DNA from: Patiria pectinifera
Lineage: Eukaryota > Echinodermata > Asteroidea > Valvatida > Asterinidae
Direction of reading: 5' to 3'
DNA length: 64,000 bases
Assembly: GCA_029964075.1 (NCBI GenBank)
Contig: CM057150.1
Coordinates: 5,681,717-5,745,716 of the forward strand
Both the position numbers and the translations under genes were made by a program. The notes beneath the pieces were generated by a model that had not been told where the DNA came from, did not search any database, and saw only the letters and a list, made by a program, of their open reading frames with translations. Shown here piece by piece: positions 52,701 to 58,088 of the stretch (the first letter of the stretch is position 1; every line of letters starts with the position of its first letter).

Positions 52701-55509
52701 CATTTATTATTTAATCACAACTGAATAACCATCTCTGCCCTCACAGGCACCCATTGACTTTTAATAGCCAATATATTGAGTTAAAAATTGTTTACAAGTT
52801 TGACAAGTTCAGAGTTATCCCAGCTGGACTTAAACAGTTCAATAAGTTCAGAACTTTTATTGCCAATTTAAACACCACAGCGCCACCTTCGGCAACATGT
52901 GCAGTGACAGTGCAATCTGAGATTGTCATTGTGAAGATGTAAACAATTTACAGAATGTTCAGAAGCAAATAGTACATGTAGCTAATATTACACTTTCATC
53001 CCTGTAGTACTACTGCAGATGAATTTCTAATTGTTTACATTCTTCAATCACATCGCAGGTTTGTACAATTATGATTCCTACCCATACAACTCTGGCGGTG
53101 AGACTTCGGAGACAAACAGGGACGACGAAGACAGTGACGCGCCCCCTGACACACACCCTCACATCTCCCCAGCTCTCAGACCGCTGGATGACGACAGCTC
53201 ACGGCCCGTGCGCGGGGACTACGTGTACTACCACGGCAACATGTTTATCACGAGCAACTCAGACGACAATGAGGACTACGGGTGGGCTGGGGGACCCGCG
53301 GTTAATTACCATGATGGTGCTGCTGATGATGATGATGGTGGTGTGGTGAATCCAGCAATGGTTACCGATGACAGCAGAGTGCCGGCCACAAGACGGACTC
53401 CCCCTGCCCAGAACCAGTATGTGGACATGCCTACAAAGAACAACTGGCTCTGGGATCGTGAGTGGGCTGATGACACCCTCAGCCACACACACCCTGACAG
53501 ACACCGTGATACGTATTCTCCGGATTCTGCTAACAGACAAGGGACTCTGCCACGACAGAGCACTCGGAAAAACATCCGGCGTTTTTCCCGGGATGATTTT
53601 AGGAGCGGCCCGCCCGCGGAGTACCTCAGCTCGCCACCTTGGCCGGACAGCATCAGCACAATCCAAGGAAACTCCATGAGTGCCAGGCATCCTGACTATG
53701 CTGATCTAGACTATGGAGAGCCTCGTCGGACAAAAACTAGTCGAGGCGGAGACGATTACGACTATGGAGAGCCTTGTGGTTCAAGGCGATCTCCTGATGA
53801 CAGACGAACTAGTCCTCGCAGGAAATCTCGAAGTCCAGACTATGACAGGCTAAGAAGCAGCCCTCGTAGACAAAGCCCTCAAAGATCTAATTATGACGAC
53901 TATGGAGAGCCTAGTGTGTCAAAAAGCCCAGATAGGCAACTCAGCCCTCATTATCGAGGCACTCATAAGATCTATGGCACGCCCCTTGCGGCAAAGCGCC
54001 CTAAAAGCCCACGTCGCCAAGAAAGCAACTATGCTGACAGAACTAAACAGCCAAGGCCAACTGAGGGTCTGTATGATTATGACACTGACACCAGAGGTCG
54101 AAGGGTAGAGAGAGGTCGCGAGTCTCCTTCTAAAGTAGACAGCAGCCCCGAATCGGAGCTTTACCGGAAACCTGTGCAGCAGGTTATGAAACGAAGCCCA
54201 GTCAGGACAAACCAGGAGACACATGGGAGGGCAGACCCAAGGTCGGAACCCAGGACAGACGCCAGAGAGGGGCGCAATGGTGCTGCATCGGCAGAGAGCT
54301 GTGCAGACACAGGTGGGTAGAAAGACTTGGAATTCAAAAATTGTTGTGGAACATTTCAGTTCGGATTAGTTCCGTTGCTCAAAGAGGTGGATGTTGAGAG
54401 AATTTTTGAATTAAAATCTTGTAAGAAGATATTTTGTATCTTGAGCTCCTGCTTGTATTCAGAGTTAACTAGTTCATTGTTGAGTTTAAAATCTAAAGCA
54501 TCAACATATTTTTTTTTCAGAAAAAAATATCAAAATTTCAAAACACGTAGTTACATGTAGGTCACTTAAACTTTATTTTTGGTTATTTGTAGACACATTA
54601 CAAGGAACATTCCAGGAAGGAGATCATACAATCACTGACCACCATGACACCGAAAAGCATCCTAGTGATGGCACTGCATCTCCATCAGAGGGCGCCAGAC
54701 AAACGAAAGTCACGCACTCGCCAGCGGGTGGAGCTAAACCCAAGCTGCAGGAAAGGGTGTCGCCCCAAGGGGGTAGCAAACTGAAGATCTACGACGACAT
54801 TCCGAAGACAGACTCCCCTGTCCAATGGAAACGGAGCAGCCTCTCGCCGAGTTCCGACGGCTTGCGCTCCCCGACTCACGGCATTAGCAGAGATCGTAAT
54901 TACAACACTCTCCCGCTCCAGCCAACAGAGGGCGGTGTTGGCATCTCTATATCCCCCGCCACGATGAGCGCCAACAGTCGTACAAGCGTGTCATCCCTGG
55001 ACAGCCGTCCTGGCTCAACGAAGCCCACCCACCTGCCCCAGTCTTATATCTCCGCCCACCAGCGCAGCCTCCTGTCCCCCAACAGCCAGTACTCGGCCAG
55101 CAGCGGCTACGCCAGCCGTAACACCTCGCAGAGTACGTCCTCTAGGGGGCGCACCAGCAGCGTGCCGAGTATCCAGGACCCCACCTTGAGTGCCACCACC
55201 GCGGACGGCGTGGACAGCCCGTTCTCCGACTCCGCCGGGCCGTTTTCCAACGTCAGTTCCAAGGAATCAGAAGAACCCTACTTTGAATTTGACCCCATGC
55301 TGCACGAAAAGGACTTGCTTGATGCCTTGAAGAAGTATTATCAACCAGTTGAGGTCCCTACTCCACAGACAGATGAGTCGTATGAGGAGGGGACGGGGAA
55401 GGTAGCGGACATGGAGAAACGATGTGAAGAGTTGAAGAAAGAGTTCCAGGAGTACCAACGACAGCAGGCCAGGGCTAGGCACAAGTCCAGGCTCACATCA
55501 AGTGTGTAA
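25410..55509 (+). CDS. IGSF9: IGSF9/turtle-like Ig-FN3 transmembrane receptor, 16 coding exons, 5' end missing
   Basis: Spliced CDS: 25410-25748, 32388-32654, 33701-33979, 35245-35395, 35577-35710, 35835-35950, 38240-38390, 39731-39842, 41557-41735, 42488-42550, 46624-46908, 47707-47886, 49506-49557, 51760-52172, 53059-54312, 54593-55509. All introns are GT-AG and all phases match. The product has 1629 residues after the first split codon: Ig1 (1-113), Ig2 (114-202), Ig3 (203-294), Ig4 (296-390), Ig5 (391-478), FN3-1 (about 480-575), linker (576-597), FN3-2 (598-691), TM (about 713-738), cytoplasmic tail (739-1629). The order Ig5-FN3(2)-TM, the Ig1 pattern IDPxYVxRV...DxGWYEC and the C-terminal RCxxLxxEF helix identify the turtle/IGSF9/Dasm1 family. 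These are homophilic adhesion proteins acting in dendrite growth, axon patterning and inhibitory synapses in flies and vertebrates. The tail is longer than I recall for human IGSF9. The signal-peptide exon was not found. Confidence 0.95.
26051..26213. mobile_element. MITE with CCAGTTCATA ends
   Basis: Left CCAGTTCATAGTCGGCGCG, right CGCATGAATTATGAACTGG (inverted), with inner gacgtc copies at both ends. It lies about 300 bp after the Ig1 exon donor. A degraded relative may lie at 60230-60410. Confidence 0.55.
26469..26658 (+). repeat. Left arm of a 190-bp inverted repeat
   Basis: Runs from aacaggaaagaatccttcaa to tttagggtgatcaatggc. It is the reverse complement, at roughly nine positions in ten, of 27466-27655, with equal arm lengths and an 807-bp spacer. 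Confidence 0.85.
26690..26850 (+). repeat. Unclassified dispersed repeat, copy in the inverted-repeat spacer
   Basis: The block with ccaatttttcac, ttttttcaaatggat and atgttttggaaataaa recurs at 28228-28368, and more diverged at 38856-38960. Confidence 0.55.
27015..27361. mobile_element. MITE rich in CAACCC/GGGTTG palindromes
   Basis: Inverted ends gcccttctcacacta and ttgaaaagggc; internal inverted pairs such as ggggttgacgcagggttgaa (27042) and tttcaaccctgcgtcaaccc (27088). It sits inside the spacer of the 190-bp inverted repeat. Confidence 0.6.
27466..27655 (-). repeat. Right arm of the 190-bp inverted repeat
   Basis: Begins gccattgatcaccctaaatg and ends ggattctttcctgtt, the inverse of 26469-26658. 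Confidence 0.85.
27930..28368 (+). repeat. Unclassified dispersed repeat, longer copy
   Basis: Shares its 3' part with 26690-26850 and its 5' part (gaatgagacattgaacccc-type) with 20270-20560 and 39300-39440. No open frame was found. It may be an old non-autonomous element. Confidence 0.45.
28369..30041. other. Intron DNA, nothing recognised except a short repeat fragment
   Basis: At 29455-29530 a fragment (ctctatggtttatggatttt, then cagtgaataaacac) matches the repeat hosting the minisatellite near 43410, in opposite orientation. G-run at 29359-29380. Confidence 0.45.
30046..30391. mobile_element. MITE with GGGTCATTCTATAAATT ends, 4-bp duplication
   Basis: Begins GGGTCATTCTATAAATTAGG and ends TAATTTATAGAATAACCC, flanked by ATGT (30042-30045, 30392-30395). 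Related to 42109-42364. Confidence 0.75.
31601..31953 (+). mobile_element. GGCC-A-tract MITE, subfamily B
   Basis: Begins GGCC plus an A-run and ctcggtctctggtcagtgcg; ends ggtctgaccagagacctat, a T-run and GCC. TTA flanks both sides (31598-31600, 31954-31956). The interior (cacggaagctacaacagcgc) is shared with 59822. Confidence 0.75.
32198..32312 (+). mobile_element. tRNA-derived SINE, copy 1
   Basis: A GGGCTGGATAGCTCAGTTGG head (A box) and GGTTCCAACCC (B box at 32249) are followed by a tail (tttctttgttaaatttgtat) shared with copies near 59135 and 63614. The acceptor-stem partner needed for a functional tRNA is absent. It ends about 75 bp before the Ig2 exon. Confidence 0.7.
32388..32654 (+). 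CDS. IGSF9: IGSF9-like exon: Ig domain 2
   Basis: Acceptor ...cttgaag|gt and donor g|gttagt; phase 1 to 1. It joins the preceding exon as ...VIIG-PPRFLSTPPALVV, matching the PPxFxxTPP linker between Ig1 and Ig2 in vertebrate IGSF9. It is an I-set domain with Cys137 (ALRC), Trp149 (TVTWQKDG) and Cys183 in EDSGTYVC. The acceptor lacks a strong pyrimidine tract but is supported by phase and homology. Confidence 0.92.
32675..32938. mobile_element. MITE with GGGCCCAATTTCATAGCGCT ends
   Basis: Left GGGCCCAATTTCATAGCGCT; right GGCACTATGAAATTGGGCCC (inverted). Starts 20 bp after the Ig2 exon end. Fragments recur in the receptor 3' UTR (55640-55830) and near 62060-62165. Confidence 0.7.
32939..33650. 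other. Intron DNA, nothing recognised
   Basis: AT-rich. An inverted ggttgcaac / gttgcaacct pair brackets 33437-33620 (ttgcaacctgacgccactt versus gtcaggttgcaacatttttt) and may be a degraded MITE. Confidence 0.4.
33701..33979 (+). CDS. IGSF9: IGSF9-like exon: Ig domain 3
   Basis: Acceptor tttttgaacccag before 33701 and donor t|gtgagt after 33979; phase 1 to 1. It encodes APFIFIPPHNLTV, then Cys225, Trp238 and Cys275 in EEGWYVC, followed by SPTNGLG, which aligns with PSNGL in vertebrate IGSF9 Ig3. Two sequons (NLT, NAT). Confidence 0.92.
34018..34500 (-). mobile_element. TTAA-flanked MITE, family 1 copy B
   Basis: TTAA at 34014-34017 and 34501-34504. The sequence is the reverse complement of copies at 3146 and 40882. 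It carries an internal gtgcgtcttaagacgcac palindrome. It lies only 38 bp after the Ig3 exon end. Confidence 0.85.
34722..34789. repeat. 29-bp-armed hairpin
   Basis: Arms begin ttctttcagcaaaac and end gttttgctgaaagaa, with two mismatches over 29 bp and a 10-nt loop. It may be the core of a larger element starting near 34610. Confidence 0.65.
35245..35395 (+). CDS. IGSF9: IGSF9-like exon: Ig domain 4, first half
   Basis: Acceptor ttcttttacag before 35245 and donor ag|gtattt after 35395; enters in phase 1, leaves in phase 2. It encodes the B-C strands: Cys318 (VRLSCPV) and Trp331 (VIWRKDG). The DPPLLNVIW stretch mirrors NPPLLFVSW of vertebrate IGSF9. The domain is split between two exons here. 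Confidence 0.92.
35577..35710 (+). CDS. IGSF9: IGSF9-like exon: Ig domain 4, second half
   Basis: The acceptor aaatcttag precedes 35577 and the donor g|gtgggt follows 35710. The exon enters in phase 2 and leaves in phase 1. It encodes DEGSLTI...GDSGSYTCTPYNKIGTAG with Cys369. The motif YTCTPYNxxGTAG is close to vertebrate IGSF9 YSCTPYNSLGTAG, one of the strongest family matches in the gene. Confidence 0.93.
35835..35950 (+). CDS. IGSF9: IGSF9-like exon: Ig domain 5, first half
   Basis: The acceptor gatgccttgcag precedes 35835 and the donor aag|gtagca follows 35950. The exon enters in phase 1 and leaves in phase 0. It encodes PPHFVTIPKSLYQRLLGEDVTIPC (Cys414) through Trp426 (IISWKK). Confidence 0.9.
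36115..36360. other. GC-rich block inside the Ig5 intron
   Basis: A segment bounded by cttaaggacgggtgg and gtacgcatggggttaag, markedly richer in GC than its surroundings. An open frame of about 90 codons (36087-36356) shows no recognisable domain and no fitting splice sites. Possibly a transposon fragment. Confidence 0.35.
37401..37455. repeat. 55-bp palindrome
   Basis: Arms of 26 bp (left gcatgcttagtagactgtcg, then cacggg) with one mismatch and a 3-nt centre taa. A third partial copy (actgtcgcacgggtgtagta) is at 37478. Confidence 0.8.
37807..37970. repeat. 164-bp fold-back palindrome
   Basis: Left arm atataacatggtttatttcg onward through gttgacaaactagtaggttc; the right arm is its near-exact inverse, ending ccatgttatat. 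The turn is the small ctcggcttcgcctcgg core. It lies in the intron splitting Ig5. Confidence 0.85.
38240..38390 (+). CDS. IGSF9: IGSF9-like exon: Ig domain 5, second half
   Basis: Acceptor cttatcgtttag before 38240 and donor c|gtaagc after 38390; phase 0 to 1. It encodes the D-G strands, NSLMIRGLTKEDHGVYQC (Cys460) and ATNQIA, closing Ig5. The phase-0 junction continues SWKK-INGKLPQ, equivalent to the SWTKVG region of IGSF9. Confidence 0.91.
38391..39730. other. Intron DNA with dispersed-repeat fragments
   Basis: 38560-38960 and 39300-39440 hold diverged copies of the repeat seen at 27930-28368. No exon. Confidence 0.45.
39731..39842 (+). CDS. IGSF9: IGSF9-like exon: fibronectin III domain 1, first half
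   Basis: Strong acceptor tttttcttttgcag before 39731; donor tg|gtaggc after 39842; phase 1 to 2. It encodes LTSPHEPYNVTVATT and the FN3 B-C strands ARVAWQPAYNGGFTQTYTVW. This corresponds to the NVSWEPGFDGGYLQRFSVW stretch of vertebrate IGSF9. Confidence 0.92.
40255..40298 (+). repeat. Left arm of a 44-bp inverted repeat
   Basis: Starts cgattcacaatgcagtgcgc and ends tttgccacggagagt. It is the inverse of 40559-40602 with one visible mismatch; the spacer is 260 bp. Probably the subterminal repeats of a MITE. Confidence 0.75.
40559..40602 (-). repeat. Right arm of the 44-bp inverted repeat
   Basis: Starts actctccgtggcaaactctt and ends cattgtgaatcg, pairing with 40255-40298. Confidence 0.75.
40882..41414 (+). 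mobile_element. TTAA-flanked MITE, family 1 copy C
   Basis: Ends AGGTGTAGTCCATCATTTG and CAAATGATGGACTCTGGCT; TTAA at 40878-40881 and 41415-41418. It is about 50 bp longer than copies A and B because it retains a middle part. It lies about 140 bp before the second FN3-1 exon. Confidence 0.85.
41557..41735 (+). CDS. IGSF9: IGSF9-like exon: fibronectin III domain 1, second half
   Basis: The acceptor tttcttggaag precedes 41557 and the donor g|gtaaat follows 41735. The exon enters in phase 2 and leaves in phase 1. It encodes the FN3 E-G strands: LQPSTEYLFAVVASNQLGDS and FSETVSA. LQPxTxYxFxVxAxNxLG is the canonical FN3 tyrosine-corner region. Confidence 0.92.
41858..42043. mobile_element. 186-bp fold-back MITE
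   Basis: Left acaacgcctgaataactccc with following tgtcatctgattggt; the right end ccaatcagacgatgaggatt, then tattcaggtgttgt, is its inverse. Confidence 0.7.
42083..42432. mobile_element. Palindromic MITE interrupted by a younger element
   Basis: Outer left half aagaataatttcattcagtg then acagat (to 42108). The right half from 42365 ends ggaatggaacatctgtcacc, aactgacattattctt, the inverse. The 42109-42364 element splits it. Confidence 0.6.
42109..42364. mobile_element. MITE with GGGTCATTCTATAAATT ends, nested copy
   Basis: Near-perfect inverted ends GGGTCATTCTATAAATTTGG and CCAAATTTATAGAATGACCC; AGAT duplicated at 42105-42108 and 42365-42368. A decayed single end recurs near 56975-57003 (ggaccccaaatttgtagaac). 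Confidence 0.8.
42488..42550 (+). CDS. IGSF9: IGSF9-like short exon: inter-FN3 linker
   Basis: A 63-nt exon with acceptor aattttttcacag and donor g|gtaagt; phase 1 to 1. It encodes about 21 residues (DMDELVSPTDETGKTLIPIY), rich in acidic residues, Ser/Thr and Pro. It sits where vertebrate IGSF9 has a proline-rich inter-FN3 linker. No homology supports it beyond position, but frame and both splice sites are good. Its length is divisible by three, so skipping it would keep the frame. Confidence 0.8.
42551..43400. other. Intron DNA, nothing recognised
   Basis: AT-rich; no repeat or exon identified. Confidence 0.4.
43403..43487 (+). repeat. Dispersed repeat hosting the minisatellite
   Basis: tgcacttgtactacattgta to accatagagtgctcggatgg. 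Its reverse complement is at about 45775-45865; related fragments are at 37975-38062 and 29455-29530. The 37975 copy has the same gttttgggcgcta...gtgac ending with one unit instead of about 25. Confidence 0.65.
43486..44350 (+). repeat. Minisatellite, about 25 units of 33-34 bp
   Basis: Unit reads cagtgagtaataggcagggc then ggttttgggcgcta, with variants (aatcgg/aatagg, gggcgg/gggtgg/gggggtt). Nearly every unit holds aCA|GTGAGTAAT, close to a 5' splice site, on the sense strand of the intron between the linker and FN3-2 exons. Confidence 0.9.
44360..44503 (+). mobile_element. 144-bp MITE with CAGGCATGCAACT ends, copy B
   Basis: Near-identical to 24022-24169. GTTAAA directly flanks both ends (44354-44359, 44504-44509). 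Confidence 0.8.
44510..46623. other. Intron DNA with a short tetranucleotide repeat
   Basis: 45770-45870 is the inverted copy of the 43403 repeat. 46202-46236 is an (AATC)n run. No exon was found; the ORF at 45480-45683 lacks splice context. Confidence 0.5.
46624..46908 (+). CDS. IGSF9: IGSF9-like exon: fibronectin III domain 2
   Basis: Acceptor tttgaatttctag before 46624 and donor g|gtatgt after 46908; phase 1 to 1. It holds a whole FN3 domain: PSPPQNLTITPS, GLFLAWYPP, RYSIEYRL, and LQPNTTYQFRMFAF. It follows the TPSPP lead-in typical of FN3-2 in this family. Sequons NLT and NTT. Confidence 0.93.
47133..47507. mobile_element. hAT-like element with CAGGGTTCGA ends
   Basis: Starts CAGGGTTCGACGTTAAC, ends GCTAATTTCGAACCCTG. 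GGTTCT lies immediately outside both ends. Inner ctagcc/ggctag repeats. It lies between the FN3-2 and TM exons. Confidence 0.65.
47707..47886 (+). CDS. IGSF9: IGSF9-like exon: juxtamembrane stalk and transmembrane helix
   Basis: Acceptor tcttttccctaag before 47707 and donor a|gtaagt after 47886; phase 1 to 1. It encodes a Pro/Thr stalk, then a hydrophobic helix (about residues 713-738, GILAGVIAGICFLILVLLLS onward). A stop-transfer cluster HRRKKKKR follows and sets type I topology. Vertebrate IGSF9 has a similar helix followed by an Arg/Lys run. Confidence 0.94.
48143..48408 (+). repeat. AAGTCATGGAAAA minisatellite
   Basis: Tandem aaagtcatggaaaagtcatg with gaaaaaaatatat spacers, period about 32 bp. 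It may be the expanded core of an element from about 48134 (caggtttcccatgg) to about 48655 (tttccgtgggaact). Confidence 0.75.
49012..49149. mobile_element. Short palindromic MITE
   Basis: Left atcacgaaggcccccttcaa then tggcgaaggcattgtgc; right gcacaatggtttctccattg then aagggggcct...gtgat, inverted. Confidence 0.65.
49506..49557 (+). CDS. IGSF9: IGSF9-like short exon: membrane-proximal cytoplasmic segment
   Basis: A 52-nt exon with acceptor gtcatttccag and donor ca|gtaagt; phase 1 to 2. It encodes SVAAQTPQPLIHRPQPTQ, a proline/glutamine-rich segment; vertebrate IGSF9 has a short DPPLIF stretch here. Skipping it would shift the frame into the next exon, so it should be constitutive if correct. 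Confidence 0.82.
49711..50268. mobile_element. MITE with GTGACCGGCTCCACAAAAAA ends
   Basis: Left GTGACCGGCTCCACAAAAAA then GGGTATT; right aatacccttttttt then GTGGAGCCGGTCAC, inverted. A GC-rich inner block (50120-50240) with gtccgaa/ttcggatg ends may be a nested element related to 951-1290. Confidence 0.75.
50269..51759. other. Intron DNA, nothing recognised
   Basis: AT-rich. ttaaagggatattaaatcc at 50675 resembles one TTAA-element end without a partner. It ends with the acceptor of the basic-tail exon. Confidence 0.4.
51760..52172 (+). CDS. IGSF9: IGSF9-like exon: cytoplasmic tail, basic Ser/Arg-rich part
   Basis: Acceptor tgctatcaatccag before 51760 and donor g|gtaggt after 52172; phase 2 to 1. 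It encodes residues 770-906. These are Pro/Ser-rich, with VKPPSLVSKLIIKISPKHK, a basic block (SKRLLSRSARHHRRSSSGGG, NRRRR) and an acidic LELEEFEP segment. No known domain is visible and it is presumably disordered. Codon GC content is far above the surrounding intron, as in the other tail exons. Confidence 0.9.
52513..52973. repeat. Direct repeats bracketing a SINE fragment
   Basis: aatctgagattgtcattgtg plus aa and a related 25-30 bp follow at 52516-52565 and again at 52914-52973. Between them lies the SINE fragment at 52580-52745. Confidence 0.55.
52580..52748 (-). mobile_element. Truncated Deu-type SINE (3' part)
   Basis: Matches the 3' part of the fuller copy at 62508-62870: cagcacttacagtattatta, catgatcattg, aaacattcca, atgctgcctgttaggcg, ataaccatctctgccctcac. 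The tRNA-like head is missing. Confidence 0.7.
53059..54312 (+). CDS. IGSF9: IGSF9-like large exon: disordered tail with DYGEP repeats
   Basis: Acceptor catcgcag before 53059 and donor g|gtgggt after 54312; phase 1 to 1. The 1254-nt exon stays open throughout and encodes residues 908-1324. The start is acidic (NRDDEDSDAPPD, a Gly-Ala-Ala-Asp run coded by GAT repeats). A Ser/Arg/Pro-rich section follows with imperfect repeats of (D)YGEP plus basic Ser-Pro residues (LDYGEP, YDYGEP, DDYGEP, degenerate IYGTP) and several RRxS and SPRR motifs. Many Tyr and Ser-Pro sites could be phosphorylated. I recognise no homologous domain; the exon belongs to the gene by frame, splice sites and position. Confidence 0.9.
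54593..55509 (+). CDS. IGSF9: IGSF9-like last coding exon: conserved C-terminal helix and PDZ ligand
   Basis: Acceptor ggttatttgtag before 54593; stop TAA at 55507-55509. It encodes residues 1326-1629. A Ser-rich part (YASRNTSQSTSSRGRTSS) resembles the SLTSQSSGRGS stretch of vertebrate IGSF9. Then come an acidic-aromatic motif (YFEFDPMLHEKDLLDALKKY) like IGSF9 YEWDSEFPGDMELLETLHLG, and a charged helix (MEKRCEELKKEFQEYQRQQ) like its EARCAALREEFLAFRRRR. The last four residues, TSSV, form a class I PDZ-binding motif. IGSF9 and IGSF9B are known to bind synaptic PDZ scaffolds (Shank, S-SCAM/MAGI2). Confidence 0.95.
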
Positions 55510-57338
55510 ATGTAAACTCGTTTAAATCATTACCGCTTCTGGGAAGAAATCTTGATGTAAAGTGGCCTGCTGAAGGACACAAGGTGCTGCTAGTAAAATG
55601 TCCATTGTGTCTTAAATGTCTGAAATTCAGCATTATCAGTACCCAATTTCATGGCGCTACTAAGCACATAATTTTCTGCCACAAGAGCTGCTCTCCATAA
55701 GAGTGAGACTGTAAGCTGCAAAGCACATTGAAACTTTTTTTAACCATCAACGTAAGCATGATTCTCCGGCTATTGGCAAAATGTTTCTGCTTAATACCGT
55801 AAAGCAGCTGAGCAGACAATTCAAAGTGTCAAAGGTCATTCCAACTTGTGACCTTTAACCTTACTGTAAGGTGACTCCAGTCATTTTAAAATTGCCATTT
55901 TTTTACTCTTGCTCATCAGCTGAGATTAATTTTCGTTCAAATGTGATGCCTTTCAGTTTGATGAATTTTTTTTTTTAACGGCAAAGACACCCAAGCATTA
56001 TGCTAAAAATTTAGCAGTATATGTATTTATTTTAGGCATTTATTTTGTACATGGACTTTTGGAAAGTAAAAGTTTTCATTCATTGTTCCAGTCAGTATTA
56101 TTAGTACTGTTTTTTCCCCTTTTTTTCGTGTTACTTTCATAATGCTTTTAATTTTTTATTTTTTTTTAGTATTTTGGATACTGTTTTAGCTAACAGTTTT
56201 ATAGTCTAGTCTAGAAATTAAACTTTTTACCGGATTATTTTACTTTTTTAATGCAGTTTGCATTTCAGCTGCAAGGAGTTGCTGCCGAGTTTGACTTTAG
56301 GTCCGTCGAACCGTGAAACAGTTAAAGATACCACTCAAGTAAATGTGTCATTAACCCTAACCTTCCCAAATCCTCCAAAATGCTCTTTACAAAACGAATG
56401 ATTTTGCAGGATTGAGGCTAAATGGCAAAAGTGTGCGGCTGATTTTGGAGGATGCACTGTGTCAATGTCTTAGGCTGGACCTTGTGTTGTTTATGCTCAG
56501 CCGTTCATAAATTTAGGCCTACCGGTATATTATACTTGAAGTCCTCTGCACTGCTCCAGGATGTCACTGGCTCTGCCTCAACATATTGACAGAGATTGTC
56601 AGAGGATTTTGCAGGATTTAGGCAGTGGTCACCCCTCCAAGGACCACATTCAAGAAATAACGGATGATTTTGCAGGATTGAGGCTGACATGCTATTTTCA
56701 CATGAAGGCAGATGGAGGATTTTGCAGGATTTTGCAGGATTGAGATTACATCCTAGCAAAAATGCCTAGGGAGTTAGGGTTAAACATGCTGCTCAAGTAT
56801 CGTTGAAGATGAGTTCAAACTATTCTCATTTTATTGTGTAGGTCATTTAGGGCAACAAGGCTTTAACCCTAGCGCCTTGTGAAAAATCATATTAAAATCG
56901 TAGGATTCAGGACGGTTAGGGTTAAAGAGTGTATCTTAAATTTACAAAATCATAAATGTAACGGGGACAGGTAAAAAGTGGACCCCAAATTTGTAGAACG
57001 ACTCTTGTCCTTATAATGTCACTTTCCGGTTTTTGTAGTGAATTACATTCATGGTTTTGTTTTGACAGTTTGCTATTGATGTGAAACTTAATTGGTGCAA
57101 AGATGAGTTTGCAGAGTTGGTTTGTGAATGTACAGTAATCAGTGGCTTAGTATCAAATTGAAAAGATTGAAAGTATTTTTTGATGGAGTCGTACATAAAT
57201 TAATGTTTATTCTGTATGGTGCCTGATGTAAAAGAGAGCTTGTACTTTTTTGGAAACTTGTAAATATGTAAAATAGAAGAGAATCATAACATCAAATGAG
57301 AAATTTAAGTAAGTTTTGACCTATTTATAAAAAATAAA
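55510..57338 (+). other. Probable 3' UTR of the IGSF9-like gene
   Basis: Non-coding AT-rich sequence follows the TAA. Around 55640-55830 it holds a degraded piece of the GGGCCCAATTTCATAGCGCT element also seen at 32675. Around 56390-56750 it holds a GGATTTTGCAGGATTGAGG repeat. The end is uncertain; the candidate poly(A) signal at 57333 gives a UTR of about 1.8 kb. Confidence 0.45.
57333..57338 (+). promoter_or_regulatory. Candidate poly(A) signal AATAAA
   Basis: This is a canonical hexamer on the sense strand downstream of the stop codon. It lies in an A-rich tract, which weakens it. Other A-rich sites exist further downstream, so this is only a candidate. Confidence 0.3.
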
Positions 57339-58080
57339 AAAAAAATTAAGAGAGAGTGGTGGTATGGAGATTGACTAAAAAGGCTATCTTGTACTTAAAT
57401 TAAACTCATTTAGGTGATGTTTGTTGTTGAGTAAAATCAGGATGTGGTTGTGTCTTGCCGTTTTTTTCTTCTTGTAGAACTTAATTTCTGCTTAATTTGT
57501 AACATGAAGTGGTGGTATGGTGGTTGGTTAGGGGCAGTGTGTATCAGCATGCATTCTCTTTATGTGAATGCCTGGCGTACATCTGACCATCTCTGTCTGA
57601 GTACTTGTACACAGCGTCAGTTTGCTGTTGAGCCATTGCAAGCGGCTGTCTCATTGGCTAGTTGTTTTTCTTCAGTTTTCTAGATGAGCTGTGTTGTTGA
57701 GATACTTTGCAGAATAGTCCTCTTCATTTTTGAGAAACAAAGATTTAAAACCGAATGTGATGTGTTGATTTTTGTAATTTATTGTAAGTTATGCAATATA
57801 AAGCTCAGCGTGTGCTACAGACTGTGTTGTCTTTCTACAGATTTTCATGGCTTTCTACATGTTCTAGCTCCAAGCATATCTTGTGTACTGGTGTAGATAA
57901 CATTTGTGTGATGACATTTCAAATTTAATATTGGGCTTTTGCTCTTCACTGATGTAATTTCAGTAACACTATACATGTACTCAGTGTTGTGTGAGGACTT
58001 GTACAATAATTGTGTTTTGTTGGAGGCCAGCCAGCTGACAACAGCAAGTTTGGTAGTCTAGTGGTAAGACGTCTGCACTA
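57339..58080. other. Intergenic or distal 3' UTR, nothing recognised
   Basis: Open frames at 57444-57896 have no domain or homolog I recognise. A longer receptor 3' UTR could extend into this stretch. Confidence 0.4.
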
Positions 58081-58088
58081 GTAAGCAG

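Noticed and set aside
53259-53690. Minus-strand ORFs of 123-143 codons inside the large tail exon
   Set aside because: Shadows of the plus-strand coding exon, with no recognisable domain.
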